The notes beneath the pieces are model-generated. The model ran no database searches and was not told where the DNA came from. It saw only the letters and a list, made by a program, of their open reading frames with translations. The position numbers and the translations under genes are program-made. From Loripinus fragilis (lineage: Eukaryota; Mollusca; Bivalvia; Lucinida; Lucinidae), in NCBI GenBank assembly GCA_964019695.1, contig OZ026515.1, positions 42,027,994 to 42,091,993 on the forward strand: a DNA stretch of 64,000 bases, in the 5' to 3' direction. Position 1 is the stretch's first letter. Every line of letters begins with the position of its first letter. Below, piece by piece: positions 34,232 to 45,612 of this stretch.

Positions 34232-35330
34232 AACTCCACAGTCTGAGGCTGGTTCTGCTTGAAATTCAAACTCATCCAAGCTTTTATGGTTGTCCTTTAT
34301 ACCTGCTAGAAGGAAAAAATTCTGTTCAAAACTAAAGTCGCCTGAGTTGTCAGTTTCTCCCACTATAAGTAATGGAATTTTTCCAGATGCTCAAGGGCAG
34401 CTAACTCTGCAGTTTCTGAACCGAACTTGTGAAATTTCAAACCCATCCAAGATTTTTTGGCTGTTTAGAACAGTTACCGTAGAGGGGTCACAACATTTCT
34501 TCCATTATAAGTCTGTTGGGATTTTTCCAGATGCTCAAGGGCAGCTAACTCTTCAGCCCCTGGTCAAATCTTGCTGAATTTCGAACCCATCCAAGATTTT
34601 ATGGTTGTCCTCGTTATCTGCAAGAATAAAGGAGAACCCATCAAAAACTAGAATTGTTTATCAACGAAAAACCAGGAAAACAGATGTCTCCCCCTTTTAG
34701 CAATAAAAAAAATCACAAAATTGCATTCAGTTATGTTACAAGGGGAATAATTTGAAAAATATACATGCAAGAGTTATGGTTGTATGTATTGTCTGAATGT
34801 GCTTTACAAATGTTTGAAGTTTCGTTGAAATATCTGACGGTTATCAAGTCATAGAGCGGTCATGATTTTGTGACGGACAGACCCAGGAACAGAGGCAAGG
34901 GGGAAAATATACATGCAAGAGTTATGGTTCTTGTGCATGACACATCGTCTGAATGTGCTTTATAACTGTATGAAGTTTGGCTGAAATACCTCTAACAGTT
35001 ATCAAATTATTGAGTGGACACAAAATAGCATTGCAAATGATCAAAGGGAAATTACTCCAAAAATATCCAAAGCAGAGTTGTGATTCTTGTGCATGACACA
35101 TTGTCTCGTGTATAAAGTTTCAATAAAATAGCTTTTACAGAGAGGACAAAAAATGTATTATTATGTTACAGGGGGAATAATTTGAAAAATATCCAAAGCA
35201 GAGTTATGGTTCTGGTGCATGACAAGTCGTCTGTCGGTGAACTGTCCCCAAAATACATGTCGGTGAACTGTCTGTCTCAATTCCGAATTTATGACAGTCC
35301 GAATACTGGAACAATGATGTATACACTGTA
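34232..35330 (+). repeat. Right part of the interrupted tandem array
   Basis: GATGCTCAAGGGCAGCTAAC recurs at about 34385 and 34530, continuing the array of 27170-27648. From 34730 a second unit type of ~155 bp takes over (GGGGAATAATTTGAAAAATA, GAGTTATGGTTCT, GTGCATGACA), repeating near 34900, 35050 and 35170, with a degenerate GACGGACAGACC near 34875. Confidence 0.8.
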
Positions 35331-35744
35331 CAGATTTTGTTAGCATTAACTATTGTATATACTAGAGGAGTGAGAAGTATTTTTGGAAAAGGGAAAATAC
35401 AAATTCTATGTACTACATTTCATTCGCACGAGCAGTTCCTTACAATTTTTTTCCGTAATTTTGTTTTTTCGGTACCGGTCGACAAACGCTTATTGATTTC
35501 AGAAGATTCAAACCTCTACTGTGACAGAGATCTCGCGGATAGATTGTACTTACTTCAAAATGATTCAAAGCTCAACCCAGCAAGCAACCCGCTCTTTTTT
35601 CCTCAGCAACTAAAAAGAACTACATACCAAAGCAAAGACCAAACACACAACCACCACAAATAACGGCAGCAACAATTAGCAAAGGATCAACAAAGACAGA
35701 ACGCTCCAATGGCCCACTCTAGAGGCCCGGTGTCTCCACAAGAT
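35331..35744. other. No gene recognised
   Basis: A plus-strand frame (35337-35663) has protein-like wording at its end but no domain I can recognise. It is left uncalled. Confidence 0.35.
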
Positions 35745-36008
35745 TCATTTTGTACTTGATCCCGTCTCAGAGAACAAGATCTACCAGGTCATCACACAAC
35801 TCACAGTATTGCAGGCTCCAGTCTTATAGTGAGGTTCTGAAGTATTCTTTGTTTCCCCAAGGACTATTCTGGCCCCATGTTCCTGAGACCACAGAGGAGT
35901 TCAGGGCACTCATTTAAATGGCACAGCCAAAAGTTGCCTTTTTCTTCAAAATTCATTTTTACACTCACCTCAAATAATGATCATATATGATCGCCTGAGT
36001 AAAAGAAG
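35745..36008 (+). mobile_element. 3' end of a CR1/Jockey-type LINE
   Basis: The frame reads RSTRSSHNSQYCRLQSY..EVLKYSLFPQG..TTEEFRALI and stops at 35915-35917. The same ending is found in the longer copy at 42100-42270. A non-coding tail ending GCCTGAGTAAAAGAAGATAG leads straight into the tetranucleotide microsatellite, which therefore occupies the place of the LINE 3' tail. Confidence 0.75.
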
Positions 36009-36018
36009 ATAGACAGAC

Positions 36019-36106
<88 letters not shown>

Positions 36107-36446
36107 GGATGGATGGATGGATGGATGGATGGATGGATGGATGGATGGATGGATGGATGGATGGATGGGTGGGTACGTACGTACGTACGTACGTACGTAC
36201 GTACGTACGTACGTAGGTAGGTAATAGGTAGGTAGGTAGGTAGGTAGGTAGGTAGGTAGGTAGGTAGGTAGGTAGGTAGGTAGGTAGGTAGGTAGGCAGG
36301 CAGCCAGGCAGGCAGACAGACAGACAGACAGACAGATACATACATACATACATACATACATACATACATACATACATACATACATACATACATACATACA
36401 TACATACATACATACATACATACATACATACATACATACATACAAA
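36009..36446 (+). repeat. Compound tetranucleotide microsatellite, ~430 bp
   Basis: Consecutive blocks: (GATA)n to about 36106, (GATG)n to 36168, (GTAC)n 36172-36213, (GTAG)n with one break to 36296, short GCAG, (GACA)n 36313-36336, and (TACA)n to 36446. Each block differs from its neighbour by one or two bases. The minus strand is stop-free in all three frames across the whole tract, which creates false frames of about 155-162 codons. Confidence 0.97.
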
Positions 36447-36681
36447 ATTTCATACCCCAAAAATATAGTTATTTTTCTGAAAACCCCAAAAAATATTGAA
36501 ATTCAAAAATTTGACCCCAAAAAATGGACCGAGCCTACGTATGTATGAAAATATCAGAGTACCCCCCCCCCCCCCCCGGGGCCACCCCTCAGGGCAAGTT
36601 TGGCCAAAAGATTTGTCCTGGCCTATTATTATACAGTCAAACTTCTGTAAGGACCAAGAAAATTTCAAGGCATTAACCTAC
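36447..36681. other. Short unassigned spacer with poly-C
   Basis: A run of about 16 C at 36561-36577, then non-coding sequence up to the inverted repeat. Confidence 0.5.
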
Positions 36682-36683
36682 TA

Positions 36684-39600
36684 CCCCGGCATCCAATTTA
36701 GGTTACCTTGCACCCCCCCCCAGGACAATTTTTCATGGGTGCCAAATTGTTCATTGGGACCCCCTGGATGGGAAAGGAAGGTGTCCTCAAAAAAATTTTG
36801 GTTTGGGCTATGTGAAATTGCATGGTTTCTATGCCAACCCATAGCGAATTTGAGAAGGGGGGTCTGCCTATAAAATTACTCATATCTCAGCTGTTACTTA
36901 TCCTAGACTACTAAACTTAATACCAAATTAAAGCTTAGACATATGCCTAATATCCCCTTGTTGCATATGGAAATTATCAAATTTGCATATTCATAAATAT
37001 TTATGAAAACATTAAAAATGTGTTTTACGAATGGGGGTATACGTACAAGATCAATAATATCTCAGCTGCTTTTAGTCGTAGAGTGCTAAAATTTGTACTA
37101 AAATACAGCTAAGACATAAGCCTTTCATTCCATGGTCAAATATGCAACGTACCTTATTTGCATAATTTGCATATTCATGAATATTAATAAAAACGCTAAA
37201 AAATAAGGGAAAATCATTACAAATATAAATAGGCTGATTTCATCCCAATATTGTCATTGTTGCATGTTTTAATATAATCAATGTTACAATTTGACAGGTC
37301 CAATCATCCAGTGGTCCTATATGAATATTATCTCATTTGAATATTCATGAAAATGCCTGAAAACTTAAAAAAATGAGGGAAAATCACGTAAAAACTATAA
37401 GCCTAGGGGAGGGGTTAAGGTATGATCTATCCTGCACTCCTAGGGCCTTTTAAATTCATGCCAAATTGTTCAGTGGGACAATCAGAATGTGAAATGAAGT
37501 TCTCCTCACAAGAAATTAGGTATGGGCTACGTAAAAATGCATGGTTTCCATGGCAACCGCTTATATGATTCTCGAGATTGGGGGGTAGACCTACAAATTC
37601 AATCATATCTAGGGTTCTACTTATCCTAGAGCCCTAAAATTGGTGTCAAATTAAAGCTTAGACACATGTTTTTCTTCTTGTGGCCAGATTTGTAAATCAT
37701 CTAATTTGCATATTTATGAATATTAATGAAAACCTACAAAAATGAAGTAAAATCATAAAAAAAAACATAAATGAACATATTTCAGCACAAAAACATCATC
37801 AAACCACCATTGTTGCCAGTTTTTATATCCTCAGTGATTCAATTTGATAAGTTCTTTCATCCAGTGGTCCTATATGAAAATTATCTCATGGTCCTATATG
37901 AAAATTATCTCATTTGCATATTCATGAATATTAATGAAATCTTAAAATGATGGAAAAAAGCATGGGTAAACTATAGTATGCAACAGGGGTAATCAGATCT
38001 AAATTGAACACATCAGACATTTTATTATGGGCATAAATTTGTCCAATAGGACCATTTAAATGTAAAAAAATATTGACCTTAAAAATAAATGTTATTTGGG
38101 TTTTTGAAATTTCATGGTTTCCATGGCAACCCATTATGCCGACTGTAAAGATTGGGGGTTTACATACAAAAAATACTCATATCTTAACAACATCTCATCC
38201 TAGATTACTAAACATGGTACCAAACTAATCCCAGGACATAGTAGTTTTATTTGGTAGTTAGATATGCAAATTATCTAATATCCATATTCATGAATATTAA
38301 TGAAAACTTTAGATATGAGAGATAAAATCTCAGAAAAATTAGGGGGTGTATGTATAAAATTACCAATATCTCAGCAGCTATGCGTCCGAGTGTATCAAAC
38401 TTGGTGCCAAATCAATGCTTAGACATAGTACTTTTACCTTAAGTTCAGCTTTGAAAAATAGTTATCATAAATAATTATGAATTTAAATTAAAACAGAAGA
38501 AACAAATGAAAAATCGCGGAAAAATCAAGGGGGTGCACTTACAAATCTAATAATATCTCAATTGCTAAGTGCCCTAGAGTACCAAAATTGGTTTTAAACT
38601 AATGCTAAGACAATAATATGTTTAACAAATTATCAAATTTTAAAACGGTCATATTATAATATTCATGAATATTGATGAAACCATGAGCATTTTGAGAATA
38701 ATATTTGAAAATGAAGGGGATATACCTAGAAAATTACTCATATCTCAGCAGCTTATGGCCCTTACGTAGCAAACAAGGTGCCAACTTATTGCTATGATAC
38801 AGCCCTTTATCTCAATGGTTATATTTGCCAGTTGTCGCATTTACATATTCATGAAAATTAATATAAACATTAGAATAAAGAGAAAAATCGCCGAAAATGA
38901 ATGGGGTATACCTACAAAATAACCAATATCTTAGCTGCTAATTGGCCTAGAGTAGCAAACAATATACTTAATGTAAGTCTATGCATAGCAGATTTACCTA
39001 GTGGGAAGATATAAGAATTAACTCATTTGTTTAATATCAATATTAATAAAAAAACTTTAAAAATACAAGTAAAAAATGTATACAAATTGATAGCAGTGTA
39101 GTTACAAAATTACTCATATCTCAGCTGTTATAAATTTTATACTTTTTTCTTTTACTCAATTTTACTTAGGATTTTGCTGTTTGATATGGTACCAAGCGTG
39201 TTACTATTGGGCAAATGGAAGCCAATATATGAATCACTTTGTAGCTATACCCCCTTAATTTTCCTGTATTTTCTCTTAATCTCTCATGTTTACATCAATA
39301 TTCATGAGAATTTAAATTTGATGTGTTATGAATTGGATCATTTTGGTAAACATGTTGTGTCTATGCATTGACTTAAAATCAGGTTCGGCACTATTGGGCA
39401 CTTAACTACTGAGATATGAGTAATCTTGGAAGTGCACCCCCTTGATTTTTGCCGCAATTTTTCTTTCATTTCTTCTGTTTACATTAAAAATCACGAATAT
39501 TCATGATAAATATTTTTCATATTATACCTTATGGTAAAAGTACGATGTCTAAGCATTAAATTGGCACTAGGTTTGATACACTGGAACACATGGTAGGTGA

Positions 39601-40895
39601 AATATTTGTCATTTTATATGTACATCCCTTAATTTTTCTAAGATTTTTCTTTAATCACAAAACTTTTCATTAATATTCATGAATATGCAAATGAGATAAT
39701 TTCCATATAGGACCACTGGATGAAAGAACTTATCAAATTGAATCACTGAGGATATAAAAACTGGCAACAATGGTGGTTTGATGATGTTTTTGTGCTGAAA
39801 TATGTTCATTTATGTTGTTTTTTTATGATTTTACTTCATTTTTGTAGGTTTTCATTAATATTCATATATATGCAAATTAGATGATTTACAAATCTGGCCA
39901 CAAGAAGAAAGACATGTGTCTAAGCTTTAATTGACACCAATTTTAGGGCTCTAGGATAAGTAGAACCCTAGATATGATTGAATTTGTAGGCCTACCCCCC
40001 AATCTCAAGAATCATATAAGCGGTTGCCATGGAAACCATGCATTTTTACGTAGCCCATACCTAATTTCTTGTGAGGAGAACTTTATTTCACATTCTGATT
40101 GTCCCACTGAACAATTTGGCATGAATTCAAAAGGCCCTAGGAGTGAAGGATAGATCGTACCTTAACCCATCCCCTAGGCTTATAGTTTTTACGTGATTTT
40201 CCCTCATTTTTTTAAGTTTTCAGGCATTTTCATGAATATTCAAATGAGATAATATTCATATAGGACCACTGGATGATTGGACCTGTCAAATTGTAACATT
40301 GATTATATTAAAACATGCAACAATGACAATATTGGGATGAAATCAGCCTATTTATATTTGTAATGATTTTCCCTTATTTTTTAGCGTTTTTATAAATATT
40401 CATGAATATGCAAATTATGCAAATAAGGTACGTTGCATATTTGACCATGGAATGAAAGGCTTATGTCTTAGCTTTATTTTAGTACAAATTTTAGTACTCT
40501 ACGACTAAAAGCAGCTGAGATATTATTGATCTTGTACGTATACCCCCATTCGTAAAACACATTTTTAATGTTTTCATAAATATTTATGAATATGCAAATT
40601 AGATAATTTCCATATGCAACAAGGGGATATTAGGCATATGTCTAAGCTTTAATTTGGTATTAAGTTTAGTAGTCTAGGGTAAGTAACAGCTGAGTTATGA
40701 GTAATTTTATAGGCAGACCCCCCTTCTCAAATTCGCTATGGGTTGGCATAGAAACCATGCAATTTCACATAGCCCAAACCAAATTTTTTTTGAGGACACC
40801 TTCGTTTCCCATCCAGGGGGTCCCAATGAACAGTTTGGCACCCATGAAAAATTGTCCTGGGGGGGGTGCAAGGTAACCTAAATTGGATGCCGGGG
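36684..40895. mobile_element. 4.2-kb inverted repeat with tandem internal units
   Basis: The outer ends CCCCGGCATCCAATTTAGGT (from 36684) and its inverse (to 40895) are exact, and similarity continues inward for about 1.25 kb (36684-37930 against 39660-40895). Farther in, the arms stay paired with an offset of about 370 bp, because one more tandem unit is present in the left arm (37930-38290). Units of roughly 350-450 bp carry CATATCTCAGCTGCTA, CTTAGACATA and CATATTCATGAATATTAATG. The symmetry centre lies between about 38800 and 39170. TA flanks both ends (36682-36683, 40896-40897), which might be a target duplication. No frame is coding. It is a foldback-type element or a large palindromic duplication. 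Confidence 0.85.
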
Positions 40896-40902
40896 TATAC
40901 CA

Positions 40903-42400
40903 TATGAACGATCCGAATACAGTCTCGAAATTCTTAAGACAGATATAAAAGAAAAAGCTAATATATGCAATAGGCAGTTCCAATCAGCCTTCACACGCGG
41001 AGGCGACTCTGACCCGCCCTTTTAAGGGGCTAGTCCGTTCTCTGCCATGGGGGACATAACAGTTGACCCGAAAGGGGTCTCCAAGCTGTTGGACAGGCTT
41101 AATGTACATAAAGCTCCAGGTCCGGATGGACTGAATACCAAAGTGCTAAAAGAGTGTAGCAATGAGATCTCTATAATACTGGCACTTATCTTTAACGAGT
41201 CCTTAGCTCGGGGCGATGTACCAGATGCGTGGCGACAAGATTAGCTTGGCCGGTCTTTAAAAAGGTGAAAAATATTATGCTGCTAATTATAAACTGGTGT
41301 TGCCCACATGCATTTGCTGCAAAACCCTAGAGCATATATTAGTCAGTAACATCAACACGCACTTAGCCTTAGATAGCATATTTGCTGACTGTCAGCATGG
41401 TTTCCGAAGTCAGAGGTCCTGCGATACCCAGTTGGTCCAGTTTGTGCACGATATCATCAGCAACCTGGATGAGGCTGTGAATCCTGGACACGAGCAGACA
41501 GATTTGATCATAATGGATTTCGAAAAGGCCTTTGACAAGGTACCACACGGGAGGCTATTACACAAATTGGACTATTATGGGATAAGAGGGTCCACTCACA
41601 TGTGGATCAACTCATGGCTCTCTTGGCGCTCTCAACAAATAATATTTGATGGTCAGGCCTCAAATCCAGTCCCAATGTTATCCAGTGAAACCCAAGGATC
41701 AGTTTTAGGACGATCCTGTTCCTTATTTTTATAAATGACCTGCTGGATAACATCAGGTCTTCTGTTCGCCTGTTCGCAGACGACTGTGTCCTGTATAGAA
41801 TACTTCAGAACATCACTATAAGACTGGAGCCTGCAATACTGTGTGTTGTGTGATGTATGCAGCACCCATTTGGAGCCCTTACTCAAAACTTCAGATTAAT
41901 CAGGTAGAGCAAGTTCAGAGGTCAGCGGCCCGTTGGACCTGCAGGAGATGGCGAAACACAAGTAGTGTTGTAGAGATGCTTAATGAACTTGAGTTGCCAT
42001 CTCTTGAGGCCCGTAGGGATCGGTCCTCCCTGCTTCTCTTTCATAAGATACATTCTGGTGCTGTGACTATAGAAAAAGACAAGTACCTGACCCCTGCTCA
42101 AATTTTGAAATCTACCAGGTCATCACACAGTGACCAATATTGTAGATACCAGACATACAGTGATGCCCTGAAGAACTGTTTTTCCCTCGGACTATTCCAC
42201 AGTGGAATAATCTTTCTCCTTCGGTGGTCAATTCCCAGACTATTGAGGAGTTTAGGGCACTCCCCGTTTAGTCAAAAACACAGCCGAAAGATTTTTCTTG
42301 TTTTTTTTTTTGTTTTCTTGTTTTGTTTCTGTTTTTTTCTTCAAAATTCCAAATTGCACTCTCTGGCGTAATGATCAAAATTTTATCGAGCCAGTAATAG
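40903..42400 (+). pseudogene. Decayed CR1/Jockey-type LINE reverse transcriptase
   Basis: Read in pieces: VHKAPGPDGLNTKVLKECS (41107 on), a frameshift near 41240, then CKTLEHILVSNI, FRSQRSCDTQL, MDFEKAFDKVPHGRL (about 41511), ETQGSVLG (41685), another frameshift, and the catalytic FADD (about 41772). About 100 codons after FADD are missing and replaced by an inverted patch (41796-41855). Sense coding resumes at YAAPIWSPYSKLQINQVEQV and runs to the usual C-terminus near 42270, with a tail ending GAAGAAAGAAAG near 42412. Both endonuclease and N-terminus are absent. Its left edge abuts the 4.2-kb inverted repeat within about 8 bp. Confidence 0.85.
41796..41855 (-). repeat. Inverted 60-bp LINE 3'-end patch inside the LINE
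   Basis: This is the reverse complement of 35790-35849 (57 of 60 bases), i.e. the CRLQSYS..VLKYS coding end of the same LINE family, placed backwards in the middle of this copy. It is closer to the 35.8-kb copy than to the matching sense stretch of its own copy (42120-42180). Confidence 0.85.
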
Positions 42401-42412
42401 AAGAAAGAAAGA

Positions 42413-42733
42413 ATATACAAATGTATATTGGCTTCAAGATACAATTTAACCAATAATGAGCATGAAAATAGTACTATAATCTTTAATCTTCGTTATTTCT
42501 CTGCATATCTTTGAATTTTCTTCAAAAAGCAATGGGTCAATAAATTATCTTTAAGACTGTATTGTTATAATTATTGAAAGTTTATCTGTCTTTATGAACA
42601 TCAGCAAGAAAACTAGGTAGACCCTACCCGCCAGTGACCAGTCCGTTTATACTGGGTCCGCGAGCCTAAAGCTTCTTTGTTTTTATACTATATCGGGTCA
42701 GGTGTGGTGCTTGATCGATTCCTGATCTTTGCC
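42413..42733. other. No gene recognised
   Basis: AT-rich spacer between the LINE and SINE. Confidence 0.45.
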
Positions 42734-42734
42734 C

Positions 42735-42962
42735 TCTTACTTACTTTTATTTAACGGCGCTTATTTGAGATAATTTGAAACCTTGACATCATTCTTGTAA
42801 AGAAAAACATTCAGTTAGGCAAAGGATATGCCAATTTCGGGTCCGGTGATCAGGCCCGATCCGGTGAATACATGGACCCCCTTTGGTATGGTGTGGCCCA
42901 GATTCGAACCCACGACCTACCGTTCCGAAAGCGGTCGCTCTACCAACTGAGCTATCGAGGCC
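42735..42962 (-). mobile_element. tRNA-derived SINE
   Basis: The minus strand begins GGCCTCGATAGCTCAGTTGG (A box) and has GGTCGTGGGTTCGAATCTGG (B box) about 50 bp later. The body follows (GGTCCATGTATTCACCGGAT, GGGCCTGATCACCGGACC) and it ends in an AAGTAAGTAAG tail. The acceptor and T stems do not close, so this is a SINE head, not a functional tRNA gene. Confidence 0.82.
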
Positions 42963-43045
42963 ATGATACCTGTGATTTTTTTAATGCCCGGACCGAGTTT
43001 TATGCGAGTAAATTCCGAGTAAACCAAAGGGCTTTAATATTATAG

Positions 43046-43170
43046 CATCCCCGAATTCGAAGGGTACAAATTACAAATACTCTTTTTTCCCAGCAGCAGT
43101 TGTATATTGGAATAGACTGCCTTGTTCTGTTGTAACACTTCCAACGTTGGATACATTCAGGAGGCCCCCA
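43046..43170 (+). pseudogene. C-terminal remnant of a second LINE
   Basis: One frame reads GTNYKYSFFPAAVVYWNRLP then SVVTLPTLDTFR, the ending typical of CR1/L2-like reverse transcriptase ORFs (a YSFFP..WN.LP pattern). Nothing upstream of it remains. Confidence 0.6.
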
Positions 43171-43929
43171 GGGGGGTCTGTGCTCCCTTGATCCCTGAAA
43201 ATAATGCATTGATCTCCCCAACTCCCTGAAAGAAAGTACCTCAGCTCCCTGAAAATATTTTTCCTTTGCTCCCCAAATCCCTAAAATTAATTCAGCTTCT
43301 ACCCAAATCCCCCCAAAAAAAAGCCAATTCTCCCTAAAATTAATCGAATCAATAACGAACAACCGATACCTTTGATGTTGTATTTTTTAGAATATTAGCA
43401 TTAGAAAATATTGACGACTGGACCCAGGCTACTATACATGAGCTGATGACTTAATATTCACTTGATATTTAACGTTATACATGTAAAGATAGGGCTTAGC
43501 CAAGGACAGGAACTCTCTATAAATAGAGAGTCCTTGGCCATGGAATAAACGATATATAATTATTTTAATGGAATGCATGATATAACGCTCAAAGTGAGGC
43601 CATCTTTAAAATTCTGTTGCTGTACCTGGTAGAGAGATATGGAGGAATGCTCTCTAGATTTGATTTTTTTATTAGGGACAGCTAGACCATTTGGTTTTCT
43701 GGTGGGGAGGGGCTGTTTTTTCCAATAGATGAAACTAGATTTTCCTAGATGAAGTGAAAGCATTTATCTTTGTAACCATAGAAAGTGTTTTGTTTATAAT
43801 TGCTACTTAAAGTTTAACTTTAGTTTCAACAAGCAAGAATATAACTGATGAACATTAATCAAAGTTTAATAAAAAAAATCTAATTAAATACATACCAGCT
43901 GCGTAGGTAGCCCTGTTGTGGTTGTTGAT
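43171..43929. other. No gene; one small hairpin
   Basis: 43190-43330 has repeated TCCCTGAAA/CTCCCC words. 43501-43538 is a hairpin (CAAGGAC..CTCTCTAT / ATAGAGAGTCCTTG). Confidence 0.45.
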
Positions 43930-44570
43930 TACCACTTGTGCTAGGGGGGTCCGGGGGCATGCTCCCCCCGGAAAGTTTTAGATAAAATTGGTGCGATCTG
44001 GTGCATTCTGAGTGTTCCAAAGCTAGTTATTATCAACCTAAAAATCAACTTTTTTTTTATAATAAACCAACAACCCAAATTTTGTGCCATATTTTTCTCC
44101 AAGATCAATCCAGATGCGCACTTTGGCACAAAAATAAATACATTCACATTTTACAAGAAGGATCTGGTCGGGCAATAGCCCCCAGAATCCAAAGACAAGT
44201 AAAAAAAAATGGAGGCTTTACGTTTTTCATACCATGTGCAAAGATATATCATGTAATGATGTCTATTCAGATTCTAGATGCTAGGGGGTCCAGATTTTTT
44301 TTTATTAAAATGGTGCAATACGGCGCATTCCGAGTGCCCCAAATACGTTATTATCAACCTAAAAATCAACAATTTCCAGGCTAATTTTCCATAATAGTAA
44401 AAGTTAATTGCCATATCAGTCAGCAAAACCAATCCAGATCAGCATGTCAGAATGAATGCAAATACATTTAGGTACCGAAGGGGGGTCTGTGGGGCTTCCC
44501 CCCAGAAGCCAAAGTTTTTTGAAAAAAAATCAAACGAAATGAAGGCTTTTCCTTAAGCTGACCTAACAAA
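43930..44570 (+). repeat. ~320-bp direct repeats with GGGGGTCC ends
   Basis: TAGTTATTATCAACCTAAAA..ATCAAC near 44025 recurs near 44347. Each copy is preceded by CTAGGGGGTCC and a GGTGCGATCTGG/GGTGCAATACGG word and followed by a GGAGGCTTT or GAAGGCTTT word. A third, partial unit has GGGGGGTCTGTGGGGCTTCC at 44477. Confidence 0.7.
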
Positions 44571-44639
44571 GATCTGTTTTTAATCTGCTTTTAATCTCCT
44601 GTACATTCTTTTTAACATTTTCATCTTTTATTCAGTTCT

Positions 44640-44735
44640 TTTTCCGAACACTTTTTTACCGTGGCTTTAAGACGCAATCCACCTGCACGTAATCCTCGCG
44701 AGGGGGTGTTGCAGTATATAAAGAAAGAAGGGTGA
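44640..44735 (+). repeat. SINE 3' end fragment
   Basis: CACCTGCAC..CTCGCGAGGGGGTGT then GCAGTATATAAAGAAAGAAG matches, loosely, the end of 46555-46765. Confidence 0.5.
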
Positions 44736-45127
44736 TTTTGTAGAAGCTTAAACTTGTTCGAGCGTTCGTTCCGTTGATAGACCAGATGATTTGTTTAAGT
44801 AAGTACAATACGAAATGTTTGGCTGGATACCGAAAAATTGGCTACAATGCCAATGTTTTTGCAACGTTTATTCCTTATTCATGCTGTAATTTCTGGCTCC
44901 AAAACAGATAATTAAAGCACAATGCCGAAATCATTGAATGCAAAGCTGCACTTACCAAATACTCCTTATAAATGTAAGAAATGACCATGTCAATTTCGGT
45001 TCGAATACAGATATTGCCTTGTGTGGTGGTGGGTGGGGATCTTCTTCATGCAAAAAAGCCAGAAACAGCAAAACCTTGGTATACCAGAATATCCACCTGA
45101 CGCACCCCACCAGAGACCAGTAAATTG
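44736..45127. other. No gene recognised
   Basis: Non-coding sequence. Confidence 0.4.
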
Positions 45128-45400
45128 ATAGCGTTGTAGCTCAGTGGTTAGGCACTTGCCTCTGGTGCTAGAGGTCCCAGGTTTGATTCCCACTCGCGGG
45201 GAGAAAAATTTCGGTGTCGGAATACGCTTTCTCTAGTGTCATATGCAGGGATGATGCTAGATAAGTGCGATCGGGACGTTAACTGGATGTCCCCTCTGCA
45301 GGGAAAGTGGAAATACTTTAATATAGTGGACCTATGTGGAATCCTGCCATATAAGAGGATGTGTCCACACTTGTGTGGTCGAATTATATACAACTGTATC
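45128..45400 (+). mobile_element. tRNA-derived SINE
   Basis: Head GCGTTGTAGCTCAGTGGTTA (A box) and CCAGGTTTGATTCCCACTCG (B box). The body includes AGTGGACCTATGTGGAATCC..TGCCATATAAGAGGATG, found inverted at 46555-46600. Confidence 0.7.
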
Positions 45401-45612
45401 TCATCTTCATTTTTATACTACAATCAATACGCCTGGGTCCAAATATCGTTTGTAATGATCAGTTAAATCAGGCAAGGGTCAGTGTTTTTTCACGGTTGAT
45501 GTCGGCCATTTCTATTTCTCAATGAAAATGCAAGCGTCTTTCATACATCGATCATGTCTTGGGGAGTTATGCTGTAAAACTCCCCAACAATTATTCGTCT
45601 TCTTGAAGATGT

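Noticed and set aside
35965..36460. Three overlapping minus-strand frames of about 155-162 codons
   Set aside because: They are translations of tetranucleotide microsatellites (Tyr-Leu-Pro-Thr, Ile-His-Pro-Ser type repeats), open in every frame because the repeat lacks stop words.
41841..42371. 176-codon plus-strand frame as an independent gene
   Set aside because: It is the C-terminal part of the decayed LINE reverse transcriptase.
42890..42962. Functional tRNA gene on the minus strand
   Set aside because: A and B boxes are good, but the acceptor and T stems do not pair and no terminator follows; the sequence continues into a SINE body with an AAGT tail.
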